From Verrucomicrobiales bacterium (lineage in GTDB: Bacteria > Verrucomicrobiota > Verrucomicrobiia > Verrucomicrobiales > DEV007), in NCBI GenBank assembly GCA_016795505.1, contig JAEUHH010000029.1:1-64000 (forward strand): DNA of 64,000 nt, written 5' to 3'. Shown here piece by piece: positions 27,917 to 36,742 of the stretch. Each line of letters opens with the position of its first letter. Positions within the stretch are counted from its first letter, which is position 1. The notes beneath the pieces were generated by a model. The model was not told the DNA's origin. It saw only the letters and a program-made list of their open reading frames with translations, and did no database searches. Made by a program: the position numbers and the translations under genes.

Positions 27917-28471
27917 ATGAGCGTCCGCTTCAAGCTCTGGGTGATCGGCCTGCTGCTGTTGGCGGTGCTGCTCCTGCTCGCAGTGCAGTGGGTCCACGAC
28001 AAGCTTCAGGTGCTGAAGAGCATCGACTCCATCGAAACGGCGATCATGGCCGATTTCCCCGGCGTGACGCACCTGACCACGGCCAAACTCGCCGAACTGA
28101 CCACCACCGAGCCGTCATTGCTCATCATCGACTGCCGCAAGCCGGAGGAATACGCCGTCAGCCACCTGCCCGGCGCGGTGAACCTGCAATCGGCAGACGA
28201 AGTTTCCGCTTATCTGCAAAAGGAATCGAAAAAGCCTTCCCTGATCGTCTCCTACTGCTCGGTCGGCTGGCGCTCGAGCCGGCTCACCGCCGCCCTGACC
28301 GAGGCCGGCTTCCCCAACGCGGCCAGCCTCCGCGGGTCAATCTTCCGCTGGGCCAATGAGGACCGGCCGCTGGTGAAGCCCGACGGTTCACCCGCCACCG
28401 TGGTGCATCCGCTCCACTCGGTGTGGTCGGGACTGCTCAAGGAGGGCAAGGCGTGGGAAGCCGGCTCCTGA
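27917..28471 (+). CDS. Membrane-anchored rhodanese-like protein
   Basis: 184 residues. An N-terminal membrane helix (LWVIGLLLLAVLLLLAVQWV) is followed by one rhodanese domain: LLIIDCRKPEEYAVSHLPGAVNL and the active-site loop SYCSVGWRSSR containing the catalytic Cys. Rhodanese domains move sulfane sulfur or act as redox/regulatory modules. The gene starts 12 bases after lspA, so it is probably in the ileS-lspA operon; its partner is unknown. Confidence 0.82.
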   Translation: MSVRFKLWVIGLLLLAVLLLLAVQWVHDKLQVLKSIDSIETAIMADFPGVTHLTTAKLAELTTTEPSLLIIDCRKPEEYAVSHLPGAVNLQSADEVSAYLQKESKKPSLIVSYCSVGWRSSRLTAALTEAGFPNAASLRGSIFRWANEDRPLVKPDGSPATVVHPLHSVWSGLLKEGKAWEAGS

Positions 28472-28511
28472 ACCGGCTCCCCGCCACGCTGCTTTCCGGC
28501 CTTTTCGCCGA

Positions 28512-29987
28512 TCAGGCGTACAGCTTATCGACTTTCTCCGCCTTCACCAACTCGCGCGGCTGGTTCAGGTGATTGTAAACAATGGTCTGCGGGTCGATCG
28601 CCAGACTGTGGTAGATGGTCGCCAGGATTTCGGTGGGATGCACCGGATCTTCGACCGGAGCCGAGCCGGTCTTGTCCGACTTGCCGAGCACGAACCCGCG
28701 TTTCACGCCGGCCCCGCCGATCACCGAGGTGTAGCAGTAAGGCCAGTGATCGCGGCCGTCGGCGCTGTTGCTGTTGCCCGAAGTGGACACGCCTTTTTCC
28801 GGGCTGCGGCCGAATTCGCCGATCGCCACCACCAGCGTCTCGTCCAGCAGACCGCGCTGGTCAAGATCTTCGAACAAGGCGCTCAGGCCCTGGTCAAGCA
28901 TCGGACCACTCTGGTTCTTCATCCGGTTGGTCAGCCCCACGTGGTGGTCCCACGAATGGTTGTCCGAATTCGCCACCTTTGGCCAGATCACCTCGACCAC
29001 GCGCGTACCGGCCTCGACGAGACGCCGGGCCAGCAGACAGCTCTGACCGAAGGTATTGCGGCCGTAGCGGTCCCGCATCTGCTCAGTCTCGGCTCCGAGA
29101 TTGAAGGCGTCGCGGGCCCGGCCACTAACCAGCAGATTGAGCGCCTGATTGTAGAAATCGTCGATGTTGTATTGCTCCACCGCCTTGTCGATGACCGGCA
29201 TCTGGGCCGCCACCGCATCGCGCAGGCTGGCGCGGCGCTTCAGGCGCACCGAGAACACGTCGGGCCGCAATTGCAGGTCGTCGACGCGGATGCTGTCCAT
29301 CTTGGCCAGATTCATGTCATCCCCGTCGGGGAAAAGGTAGTAGGGATCGTAGGCTTTGCCGAGGAAGCCGGCGGTGCCGCCCTTGTTGACCACGTTCGAC
29401 TCCTGGAGAGGACGCGGCATCATCACAAAGGGCAGCATCGGCTCGTCGGTCGGCTTCAGCCGCACGATGTTGGACCCGAAATTCGGGAAATCCTTCGGCG
29501 ACGGCGGCTCGAGCTGGCCACTGGGGCTCACCTTGTCGGTGGTGTAGCCGGTCATGATCTGGTAGATCGCGGCGGTGTGGTTGAACAGGCCGTTGGGCGT
29601 GTAGCTCATCGAGCGGATCATGGTGAACTTGTCGTTCACCTGCGCCAGTTTCGGCAGGATGTCGGTGAAATGGACGCCGGGGATCTTGGTCGGGATGGTC
29701 TTGAACTCTGAGCGCACATTGTCCGGCACTGAATTCGGCTCCTTCGGGTCCCACAGGTCGAGATGGCTCGGTCCGCCCTGCAAGTAGACCATGATAACCG
29801 ACTTGGCCTTGCCCCAGCCCGGTCCGCCCGCCAGCGGGCTCGCCGCGCTGGCCGATTGGGCGCGAAGGATGGTATTCAGGGACATGCCAAGCATGCCAGC
29901 CCCCCCGACTCGCAGGAAATCGCGTCGGGTGCTGCCGAGATGGTTGTCACAGAGGTCTTTGGCTTTGGCTCCGGGTATTCTGAACAT
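28512..29987 (-). CDS. DUF1501 domain protein with Tat leader (partner of PSCyt protein)
   Basis: 491 residues. The leader [20 protein letters not shown] is a twin-arginine signal. DUF1501 signatures include [64 protein letters not shown] and [12 protein letters not shown]...[22 protein letters not shown]. It lies 45 bases downstream of the giant PSCyt/DUF1549/DUF1553 gene on the same strand; that pairing is widespread in Planctomycetes and Verrucomicrobia. The reaction is unknown. Confidence 0.88.
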   Translation of the reverse strand: MFRIPGAKAKDLCDNHLGSTRRDFLRVGGAGMLGMSLNTILRAQSASAASPLAGGPGWGKAKSVIMVYLQGGPSHLDLWDPKEPNSVPDNVRSEFKTIPTKIPGVHFTDILPKLAQVNDKFTMIRSMSYTPNGLFNHTAAIYQIMTGYTTDKVSPSGQLEPPSPKDFPNFGSNIVRLKPTDEPMLPFVMMPRPLQESNVVNKGGTAGFLGKAYDPYYLFPDGDDMNLAKMDSIRVDDLQLRPDVFSVRLKRRASLRDAVAAQMPVIDKAVEQYNIDDFYNQALNLLVSGRARDAFNLGAETEQMRDRYGRNTFGQSCLLARRLVEAGTRVVEVIWPKVANSDNHSWDHHVGLTNRMKNQSGPMLDQGLSALFEDLDQRGLLDETLVVAIGEFGRSPEKGVSTSGNSNSADGRDHWPYCYTSVIGGAGVKRGFVLGKSDKTGSAPVEDPVHPTEILATIYHSLAIDPQTIVYNHLNQPRELVKAEKVDKLYA

Positions 29988-30032
29988 GGCGGTGGATGGG
30001 GTTAGACACGGGACGAGTGGTGGATGGATGTT

Positions 30033-33000
30033 TCAGCGATTAAACAGGAAAGCGGCATTGTTGATCAAGGCCCAAGTGAGATCCTGCGCCGCGGTGAGAC
30101 GGCGATTGGCGGCCTGCTGGATGGACTGGCTCACATCGGCCCGCAGGCCTGTCAGCGCTCCGTCGTCCGCCACCGGGGTCTCGGCACGTGCCAGGGCGGC
30201 CTTGAGTTCCTCCATGCGCGGATCGGCCGGCAGGGGCCGTTTTTCCTGGGCCAGGGTCTGGGTGCGCTTCAGATATTCGGCGTCCTGATCCCGCACGTAG
30301 GTCGTCAGGGCGCCCTTCTGGGCATCGGTCCTCTGGGCGGGCGGCGTTGAAGCAATCGCGGCCATATCGCGGGGCAGGCCAAGATCGAGCGGCTGGCTGG
30401 AATCCGTCGTCCAGAGGCGGAACTTGCCGAGCGGATACTCGCCGTTCGAGTAGCGGCACAGCACCTTCACGGTGATCGTGCCGCCCTTGTCATCGATCTG
30501 GATCGGCTTTTCGAGCTGGAAGCGCGCCCAGTGCGGACGACGCTCCTGACCGGCGACGGCCCAACCCTTGTCGTTGCGATCGACATTTCCGTTGATGGCA
30601 TTCTTCACATCGAAGTCCTGCTGATTGTGATCCGCCATCGCCCCGACGAACTTCACCGGCATCGCCTTCGGCTGGCCGGCGGCGGCGACCTCGGCCTGGA
30701 ACTCGGTGACCACGAAATTGCCGTTGGTATTCAGACCGGGACCGAACCCGGCGAGCCGTTCATCCGGCAGCGCCTCCAGCATGAAGCCGGTGATCGTCGT
30801 CGGCGCGCCCTTGGGAATGGCAAGAGTCACCGTGTAATCGGCGTTGCCGACATTTCCCGAAGCCAGCACGGTGCCATCAGGTTGAAGCGCCGCGGTGATG
30901 ACACTTCCGGCGACCTTGGCTTCGGCCGGCACGACAGGCTGCCACTGGGTCCAGAGTCGGCCGAGGGTCAGGGCGCTTTCCCAGGCGGTGACCTTGGCCG
31001 GCACCTGACCGAGGTACTCCTTCACCTGCTGATCGGCTGCGGCAATGCGCTGCTTCTGGGCGGCCTCGGCTTCGGCCTTCTTCTTGTTAAACTCGGGCGT
31101 GTAAGCCGCGATCTCACCCTGGGCCTTGGCGATGCTCTGGAGCCGTTGGACTTCCAAAGCGGCCTTTTTCGGCACCCAATTGCCCTCTGCCTGGGCCAGC
31201 TTGGCGACCAGGGATTGGTGGTCGCTCTCGATCCCGGACCAGTTTTCCATCACAGCGGCGATCTCCGCGGCGGTCGGTTTGCGGTTCAGGATGCGTAGGT
31301 AGAGCTTCTCGACCAGTTTCTTGTCATCCGGCTCCGTGGCCACAATCTGGGCGATGGCATTCTTCGGATCACCGATCGCCTCAGCCACGGCGGGACCGCT
31401 CAGCAACGACATCACCGAGCCGAGTTGCAGATCATTCTGCCGATCACACTCGCAGGCGCTCTCGCGGGGCGGTCGGCCGAGATTGGCGAGGAAGCCACCC
31501 TTCGCGTCCGTCTGGGAGTCAGCCAACTGCGCGGCACGCACGCCGGGAGCGGCTCCGGGAATGTTCGGCACGGATCCCGTCACGGCATAAACGCTGTCGA
31601 AGAGCACCTCGGCAGGCAGGCGGCGGGCCTTGGCCCGGGCGTAGTTGATGGTGTCGTCGGCATTCCACTGGTTCGCTTCGATGGAAAGCTGGTAGGTGCG
31701 TGATTTGCAGATTTCGGCCATCAGCTTCCTCACGTCAAATCCACCGCCGACAAACTGCTTGGTCAGGTAGTCCATCAGCTCAGGATTCGAGGGCGGATTG
31801 CCGGCCCGGATGTCGTCGATCGGCTCGATCAGGCCGGTGCCGGTGAGGTAGCCCCAGATCCGATTCGCGTAGCTCATGCCGAAATAGCGATTGTCAGGGC
31901 TGGTCATCCACGCGGCCAACTGCTCGCGGCGGGACGGAGCCTCCGGGTTCTTGAAGGCGGCCTTTTCCACCTTGGCCGGATAGGGGAATGCCGGCTTGGC
32001 CACCTGGTTGGTCACGATGTTGGTCACATCGCCCTCGGCCTTGTCTGCGATTACCTCATAGAGCGGTTTGGCCCCCTCGACCGCGGTGCCGCCAATGTTC
32101 TGGTTGGGCGCATTCTTGCCGTCGCGTGCCAGCCCCACCTGAGCGAAATACGAGGCTGTCTCGTAATAATTGGCCACATTCCACTTCTCGAAGGGATGGT
32201 CATGGCACTTATTGCAGTTGAACCGCGTCGCCAGGAACAGATGGGTCGTGTTCTCAACGAGATCCTCGGGATTTCTCAGGATCTTGTAATAGGAGGCGGC
32301 GGGGTTTTCCTTGTTCGAACCCGAAGCCGTGACGATCGAATAGACGAACTGGTCGTAGGGCGTGTTCTTCTCCACCTGCTGCTTGATCCAGTCGCGGAAC
32401 AGCTTTGCCCCTTCGCCGCCGAGGAATTTCGAATTCACCTGCAGCATGTCCGCCCACTTGTTCGCCCAATGGTCGACGAATTCCGGCGAACCAATGAGCT
32501 GGTCCACCACCGCGTCGCGCTTTTCCCGGGTCGGGCGCTTGTCGGCCAGGAACGATACAACCCTGTCTGATGAGGGAGGCAACCCTGTCAGATCGAGATA
32601 GACCCGGCGGATAAACTCCTCGTCGCTGCTCAGGCCCGAGGGGATGATCTTCATGCGCTCCCATTTCGACGCGACCAGCTTGTCGATCTCGCCCCACACT
32701 TCCGGCTGCTGCCAGGTGAAGCCCTCGCGGTCGCCCATCACGGTCAGCGTGGTGGCGGCATAGGCCCCTTCGTAGCGGGCCAGAATGGGCGCCTCGCCCC
32801 GGCGGATCGTCGTCATCAGGCCGAAATCGTCATGCTCGGCCACCTCGGAGTTGCCACTCTCGATGAAGGCCTCGTGGGTCACGTCGCGCTGCTTGCCGTC
32901 GGCGTAGTGGGCGACCACGCGAAGCTGCTGACGACCGGCGGTATTCTGGATGACCGGGTTCTTGGGAAACAGCTCGATGCGCGTGACCCGCGGCGTATCG

Positions 33001-35192
33001 GTCTTCAGGTTGGCTCCATCGGCGATCCACTGGCGGATGGTATTGTAGTAGGCCGATCCGATGTCGGTCAGGGCGCCCGCCTCGTGCGGGACCGCACCCG
33101 TGGCCTTGAGCAGCATCAAGCTGTCATCGGGTGAGGCGTAATTCACGCGACGGGCCGCATGATCGTCGCCAAAGGCCCGCACGTCGAACAGCGGATCGTA
33201 CCCGCGAAGACTGAGTTTAAAGCCGTTCCGCCCGTCCTTGGCTCCGTGGCAGGTGCCGGCATTGCAGCCGAGACGCGTGATCACCGGATTCACATCCCGC
33301 AGGAAATCGGGATGAAAGGCGGCATTCAGACCCGAGACTTTCACCTTGGTGGTGGCGGTCACGCCCTCATAGCTAGCGGTCAGGACCGCCTCGCCCTCCT
33401 GCTTGGGACGGGTCACCCCACGCGCCTCGACCGCCGCGATGGGCCGGTCGAACGCCCACGTCACCTGACGCGTCAGATCAGCCGTGCCGCCACCTTCCAG
33501 CTTGGCGGTGACGATCAGCTGATTGTAGGCGCCGGGCGAATCGAGCACCACGGTGGCCGGAGAAATCTCGATCGCGGCGATCTTCGCTCCCTTGGGCAGT
33601 TCGTCGGCGCGCGCGTTGGCTTTGCCCTTTTTCAGATTCACCGGCGCCTTGTCCTGCTGGGGCGCACTGGCGGCTAGGGTCTTGCTGTCGGAGATCTGCA
33701 CCGGGACAAACGCGGTGCGTTCGGCCGCGGTAGTCGTGTCGATGAGGCGGATTTTCCCGTCATCGCTTCCAGCCGCGACCGTCTTGCCATCGGGCGAAAA
33801 AGCCAGGGCAAACACCGCCGCGTCGGCGATGCGGACACTCTTGATCAGTTCCGCGCCCTGGGTCTGAAATTTCTCCACGATGTCATCCGGACCCGCCCCA
33901 CGGCGGTCGGGCGTCTCGAATGCCTTCTTCAGCTCAGCAGTGATGGTGGCATCGTACTCGCTCTTGTAAAAATTGACCATGCCCTGCCCGTTCAGGCTGG
34001 ACGCCGCCGCGAAACGCTTGCCATCCGGTGAGAAAGCCACGCTCCAGATCCGCCCTTCCATGGCAGGGTATTTCCGGATCAGGTTGGCATTGTCACCGAT
34101 CTTGCGAGCCGTCTCCCGATACATCCGGTAGATCTGCGGCACCCCATCGGAGCCACCCACCAGGATGTGATCGGTCTTCGGATGCCGCACCACCGTGTTC
34201 ATCCCGCCTTTCAAGGCTCCCGGCGTAATCGAGGTGACATTGTCGACAAACCGCTCGGTGGCCACGTTGGTCAGCTTGGCGGTCATGTCGCGGCCGACGG
34301 AGACGAGGTGATCGCCCTTGATCGACCACACCGTGTCGAGCACCCAGTCGCTGTGGCTGCCCATGAACAGCGTCTGCGCACCGGTCTCGGCATCGATGGC
34401 CCGCACCGTGTTGTCCGGCAGGCCAAAGGCGATGTGCTTGCCATCGGGCGACCAACTCGCACCGTAGGCGGTGTCGTAGCCGACCGGCTTGGAGAGGGTC
34501 AACTCGCGCTTGGCCACATCCCACACCTGGATCTCACCCATCCGGCCGGGCAGGCCGCCCGCGACGACGAGGCGCTTGCCATCGGGGGAAAACCGGGCGC
34601 TTTCGATCCGTTCCGAGAGGCCAACCAGACGGGCGACGAGCCCGGAGCCGTCGGCCTTGTGCAGCAGGACTTCGTGAAAGCCCGCCACCGCGATCAACTG
34701 GCCATCCGGCGAATAATCCAGCGACGTGACCACCGGTGGCACCGCGTACTGGGGCGGGTTCGCCATGTCATAGCGTTGCCGGGCATTGGCCGGCGTGTCG
34801 TCCTTGGCTCCCTGCTCGATCCATTTGCGCACCATCGACAACTCGAAGGGCGTCAGCGGCTCGTCCTTCGGCGGCATTTCCGGGCGCTCGTCGCCGTCCT
34901 GCTTCGTCACGAGTTCGATCAGATAGCTCTCATCCGGCTTGGTCGGCACCACGGCGGCGCCGTTTTCCCCGCCAGCGATGAGCTTGGCGACCTCGGTCAT
35001 GGTGTATTCGCCCTTGGCCTTGGCCGGCTGGTGACAGCCCTGGCATTTCGCCTGAAACAGTGGGCGGATATGCTCGTGGTAGCTGACCGTATCCGGCAGG
35101 GCTTCCTTCTCGGCGGCCGCGTGGGACCAGCCGGAGGCGGCGGCCAGGGCCGACAAGTAGAGGGAGGCGGAAAGAAAACGATTCCGTCGCAT
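30033..35192 (-). CDS. Multidomain Planctomycete-type cytochrome protein (PSCyt1, WD40, BIG2, DUF1549, DUF1553)
   Basis: 1719 residues from ATG 35192, with a signal peptide (RRNRFLSASLYLSALAAASG). Order: a cytochrome-like heme motif CQGCH at 50-54, WD40-like repeats (YSPDGQLIAVAG, FSPDGKRLVVAG, WSPDGKHIAFG, FSPDGKTVAAGSDDG), a BIG2-like domain (IEISPATVVLDSPGAYNQLIV), a CNAGTCHGAKDG motif, the PSCyt2/DUF1549 block YLDLTGLPPSSDRV with NKCHDHPFEKW, and a DUF1553 region (REQLAAWMTSPDNRYFGMSYANRIWGYL onwards). A coiled coil and a C-terminal sugar-binding-like domain follow. Likely periplasmic or surface-bound. One 22-bp repeat pair lies within the PSCyt2 block. Confidence 0.88.
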   Translation of the reverse strand: MRRNRFLSASLYLSALAAASGWSHAAAEKEALPDTVSYHEHIRPLFQAKCQGCHQPAKAKGEYTMTEVAKLIAGGENGAAVVPTKPDESYLIELVTKQDGDERPEMPPKDEPLTPFELSMVRKWIEQGAKDDTPANARQRYDMANPPQYAVPPVVTSLDYSPDGQLIAVAGFHEVLLHKADGSGLVARLVGLSERIESARFSPDGKRLVVAGGLPGRMGEIQVWDVAKRELTLSKPVGYDTAYGASWSPDGKHIAFGLPDNTVRAIDAETGAQTLFMGSHSDWVLDTVWSIKGDHLVSVGRDMTAKLTNVATERFVDNVTSITPGALKGGMNTVVRHPKTDHILVGGSDGVPQIYRMYRETARKIGDNANLIRKYPAMEGRIWSVAFSPDGKRFAAASSLNGQGMVNFYKSEYDATITAELKKAFETPDRRGAGPDDIVEKFQTQGAELIKSVRIADAAVFALAFSPDGKTVAAGSDDGKIRLIDTTTAAERTAFVPVQISDSKTLAASAPQQDKAPVNLKKGKANARADELPKGAKIAAIEISPATVVLDSPGAYNQLIVTAKLEGGGTADLTRQVTWAFDRPIAAVEARGVTRPKQEGEAVLTASYEGVTATTKVKVSGLNAAFHPDFLRDVNPVITRLGCNAGTCHGAKDGRNGFKLSLRGYDPLFDVRAFGDDHAARRVNYASPDDSLMLLKATGAVPHEAGALTDIGSAYYNTIRQWIADGANLKTDTPRVTRIELFPKNPVIQNTAGRQQLRVVAHYADGKQRDVTHEAFIESGNSEVAEHDDFGLMTTIRRGEAPILARYEGAYAATTLTVMGDREGFTWQQPEVWGEIDKLVASKWERMKIIPSGLSSDEEFIRRVYLDLTGLPPSSDRVVSFLADKRPTREKRDAVVDQLIGSPEFVDHWANKWADMLQVNSKFLGGEGAKLFRDWIKQQVEKNTPYDQFVYSIVTASGSNKENPAASYYKILRNPEDLVENTTHLFLATRFNCNKCHDHPFEKWNVANYYETASYFAQVGLARDGKNAPNQNIGGTAVEGAKPLYEVIADKAEGDVTNIVTNQVAKPAFPYPAKVEKAAFKNPEAPSRREQLAAWMTSPDNRYFGMSYANRIWGYLTGTGLIEPIDDIRAGNPPSNPELMDYLTKQFVGGGFDVRKLMAEICKSRTYQLSIEANQWNADDTINYARAKARRLPAEVLFDSVYAVTGSVPNIPGAAPGVRAAQLADSQTDAKGGFLANLGRPPRESACECDRQNDLQLGSVMSLLSGPAVAEAIGDPKNAIAQIVATEPDDKKLVEKLYLRILNRKPTAAEIAAVMENWSGIESDHQSLVAKLAQAEGNWVPKKAALEVQRLQSIAKAQGEIAAYTPEFNKKKAEAEAAQKQRIAAADQQVKEYLGQVPAKVTAWESALTLGRLWTQWQPVVPAEAKVAGSVITAALQPDGTVLASGNVGNADYTVTLAIPKGAPTTITGFMLEALPDERLAGFGPGLNTNGNFVVTEFQAEVAAAGQPKAMPVKFVGAMADHNQQDFDVKNAINGNVDRNDKGWAVAGQERRPHWARFQLEKPIQIDDKGGTITVKVLCRYSNGEYPLGKFRLWTTDSSQPLDLGLPRDMAAIASTPPAQRTDAQKGALTTYVRDQDAEYLKRTQTLAQEKRPLPADPRMEELKAALARAETPVADDGALTGLRADVSQSIQQAANRRLTAAQDLTWALINNAAFLFNR
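32560..32596 (+). repeat. 22-bp-phased repeat pair inside the PSCyt2 coding region (locus 3)
   Basis: ACCCTGTCTGATGAGG at 32560-32575 and ACCCTGTCAGATCGAG at 32582-32597 begin 22 bp apart. On the coding strand they encode parts of the conserved DLTGLPPSSDRVVSFL segment, which has normal family length, so the pair was not created by an insertion. Identity to the consensus unit is lower than at the other main loci, and chance or codon constraint is possible. Confidence 0.5.
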
Positions 35193-35679
35193 GGCAGGCA
35201 GGGAGTTGGCAGGTGAGAGAAACGGGGGAAAAAGAGACACCCGAAGATGTCCCGGAGCCGCGACGCCCTTACGGATATCGCGGGTGGGAAGTGTACGCGG
35301 TCGCGCCAGAGCACGCCATGGGCGCGTTTGCGTCGGCGGGAAGAGCCGAAAAGCCCATCAATCGTCACGACGCCTCGGTTGTGGCGGGCAGCGGAGGACG
35401 AAGGCTGGCTGGAAAGAGGCGGATCCTTCCATCGCCTGAGGCTCCCTCAGGATGACAGACGGGGACCGGGCAAGGCTTCCTCGATTCCCTCCATGATCGG
35501 GGTGCGATATCCGGGAGAGATCTTCGATCTTCGACAGCGGAACCAGCCAGACCGGATAGACGCACCTCGATTCGAAAAATCCTTGTCGGGACGGGGTTTT
35601 CCGGAGATTCTGGGCGGTGACTGACCGGTGTGATATCACTTGGATCGGTCATACGGATATGGACTGTTCGCTTGAGAGA
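35193..35679. other. Intergenic region with a REP-like hairpin
   Basis: About 490 bases between the divergent PSCyt gene and the small Cys-rich gene. No convincing coding frame is visible. It contains a perfect short palindrome, CCTGAGG CTC CCTCAGG at 35435-35451, set in a stretch (ggatcc...ctcaggatgaca) that resembles the interspersed REP-like sequences seen in many bacterial genomes. No clear promoter was found. Confidence 0.4.
35435..35451. repeat. Short palindrome, possible REP-like element
   Basis: A 7-bp perfect stem (CCTGAGG/CCTCAGG) with a 3-base loop, followed by ATGACAG. Its form recalls dispersed CTCAGGATGAC-type elements in other genomes. Only one copy is in this window, so repeat status is inferred. 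Confidence 0.3.
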
Positions 35680-36015
35680 ATGAAACCACAGCAAATCAAC
35701 TCCAGCCATCTGAGTTTCATCTGCCCGATGAAGCGTTCGGACTTTCAACAATCCGGAAATGAATACTTCTGTGATAAGTGCCAGAAGCAAGTCTTCGATC
35801 TTACAGATTGTTCCTTGGATGATGTCATCGCTCTTCAGCGAGAGAGAGGGACGATTTGTGGGATTGTCCGGGTGGTGGGAGTTGCTTCTCTGTTGTCTCT
35901 CTCATCGTGCGCTGGACAAATTGCCCCGCCTGAGAAGTTGACCGATCCCTCCGTGATTGGAACGATTCCGATCTCCAGTCTCGAAGACGGAAGCAAATCG
36001 GGTCCCCGCGACTGA
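35680..36015 (+). CDS. Small cysteine-rich protein with internal lipobox-like membrane segment
   Basis: 111 residues from ATG 35680. The first half carries FICPMKRSDFQQSGNEYFCDKCQKQVFDLTDCSLDDVIAL. The same plan (C-x15-C-x2-C, then V-x-D-L/F-T and an acidic helix) occurs in uncharacterised proteins of Bacteroidetes and Verrucomicrobia and suggests a metal-binding knuckle. A hydrophobic segment at residues 62-77 ends in LSSCAG, which resembles a lipobox but lies mid-protein. The stretch is visibly richer in A and T than its neighbours, which may mean recent acquisition. ATG 35659 is an alternative start. Function unknown. Confidence 0.5.
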   Translation: MKPQQINSSHLSFICPMKRSDFQQSGNEYFCDKCQKQVFDLTDCSLDDVIALQRERGTICGIVRVVGVASLLSLSSCAGQIAPPEKLTDPSVIGTIPISSLEDGSKSGPRD

Positions 36016-36742
36016 CTGAGCGTTCACCCAGCCAGCCGTGGGTCCCACAAAGGCTCCGCCGACCACGGGCCGTTGCAGCTACCTGCTTCGCATCCCTGCG
36101 AACGGCTCCGTACAGGGCGGTTCCAATCAGACTCGGACCTTTGGCCCGTAGTACAGCACGATCCAGATCGCTTTGACTCCGCTGCGCTCCGTCCATGCGG
36201 TCAGGCTTCGCCAGGGGGATGCCGCTGGCGCGGCAGGGCATTCCTGTCTGGAACCCCTTGTTCCTCAAGCCAACGGTTGTTCAGCGCGGCGCGCACGATC
36301 GAATGGCCGCGCCGGCGGCGAGCGGCCATGGACGAAGCGCAGCGGAGCCCGAAGGGTGAGGCAGCGCTGGTGTGGACGGATTTTGTGGATCGGGCCTGGC
36401 TGCAGGGGTTGAATGTCCCGACGCCGTGGGGCACCCGGCGAATGCAGGGGAAGGGTTGAGTCTGGCCTTCCAGATTTTCAGGCTGATGCCAGGTTCCAGC
36501 GGCGATGCCCCAGGTTCGGGTGAGGCTGACCTTTGGCCAACTCTCGGCGCGAAGTCGGCGTTTCGGTGTTTCATTTTTTTCGTTTCGACCTGCGATTCCC
36601 GATCGAACCCTGTCGCGTCTCCGATCGAACCCTCTTTGATCGACCGCTCAAGATCGGCGAGTGGACGGAGGGCTTGAAAAAGCGAATTCCCGGCAGTAGG
36701 TGACGCCCGAAGACGGTAACCAGCCGAACTTTTTGGATCCCG
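36016..36742. other. 727-bp region without a recognisable gene
   Basis: Several short frames exist on both strands, but none has family resemblance, a leader or a convincing start. The sequence is mixed: GC-rich tracts such as GGCGGCGAGCGG near 36315, and an AT-richer patch around 36560-36600. It holds one 22-bp repeat pair (36601-36643) about 100 bases before the SGNH gene. It could be a decayed gene or mobile-element remnant. Confidence 0.4.
36601..36643 (+). repeat. 22-bp-phased repeat pair (locus 4)
   Basis: GATCGAACCCTGTCGCGTCT begins at 36601 and GATCGAACCCTCTTTGATCG at 36623; the ACCC units start at 36607 and 36629, 22 bp apart. The second unit has one substitution (ACCCTCT) but keeps the TTTGATCG arm. 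Located in non-coding DNA upstream of the SGNH hydrolase gene. Confidence 0.75.
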
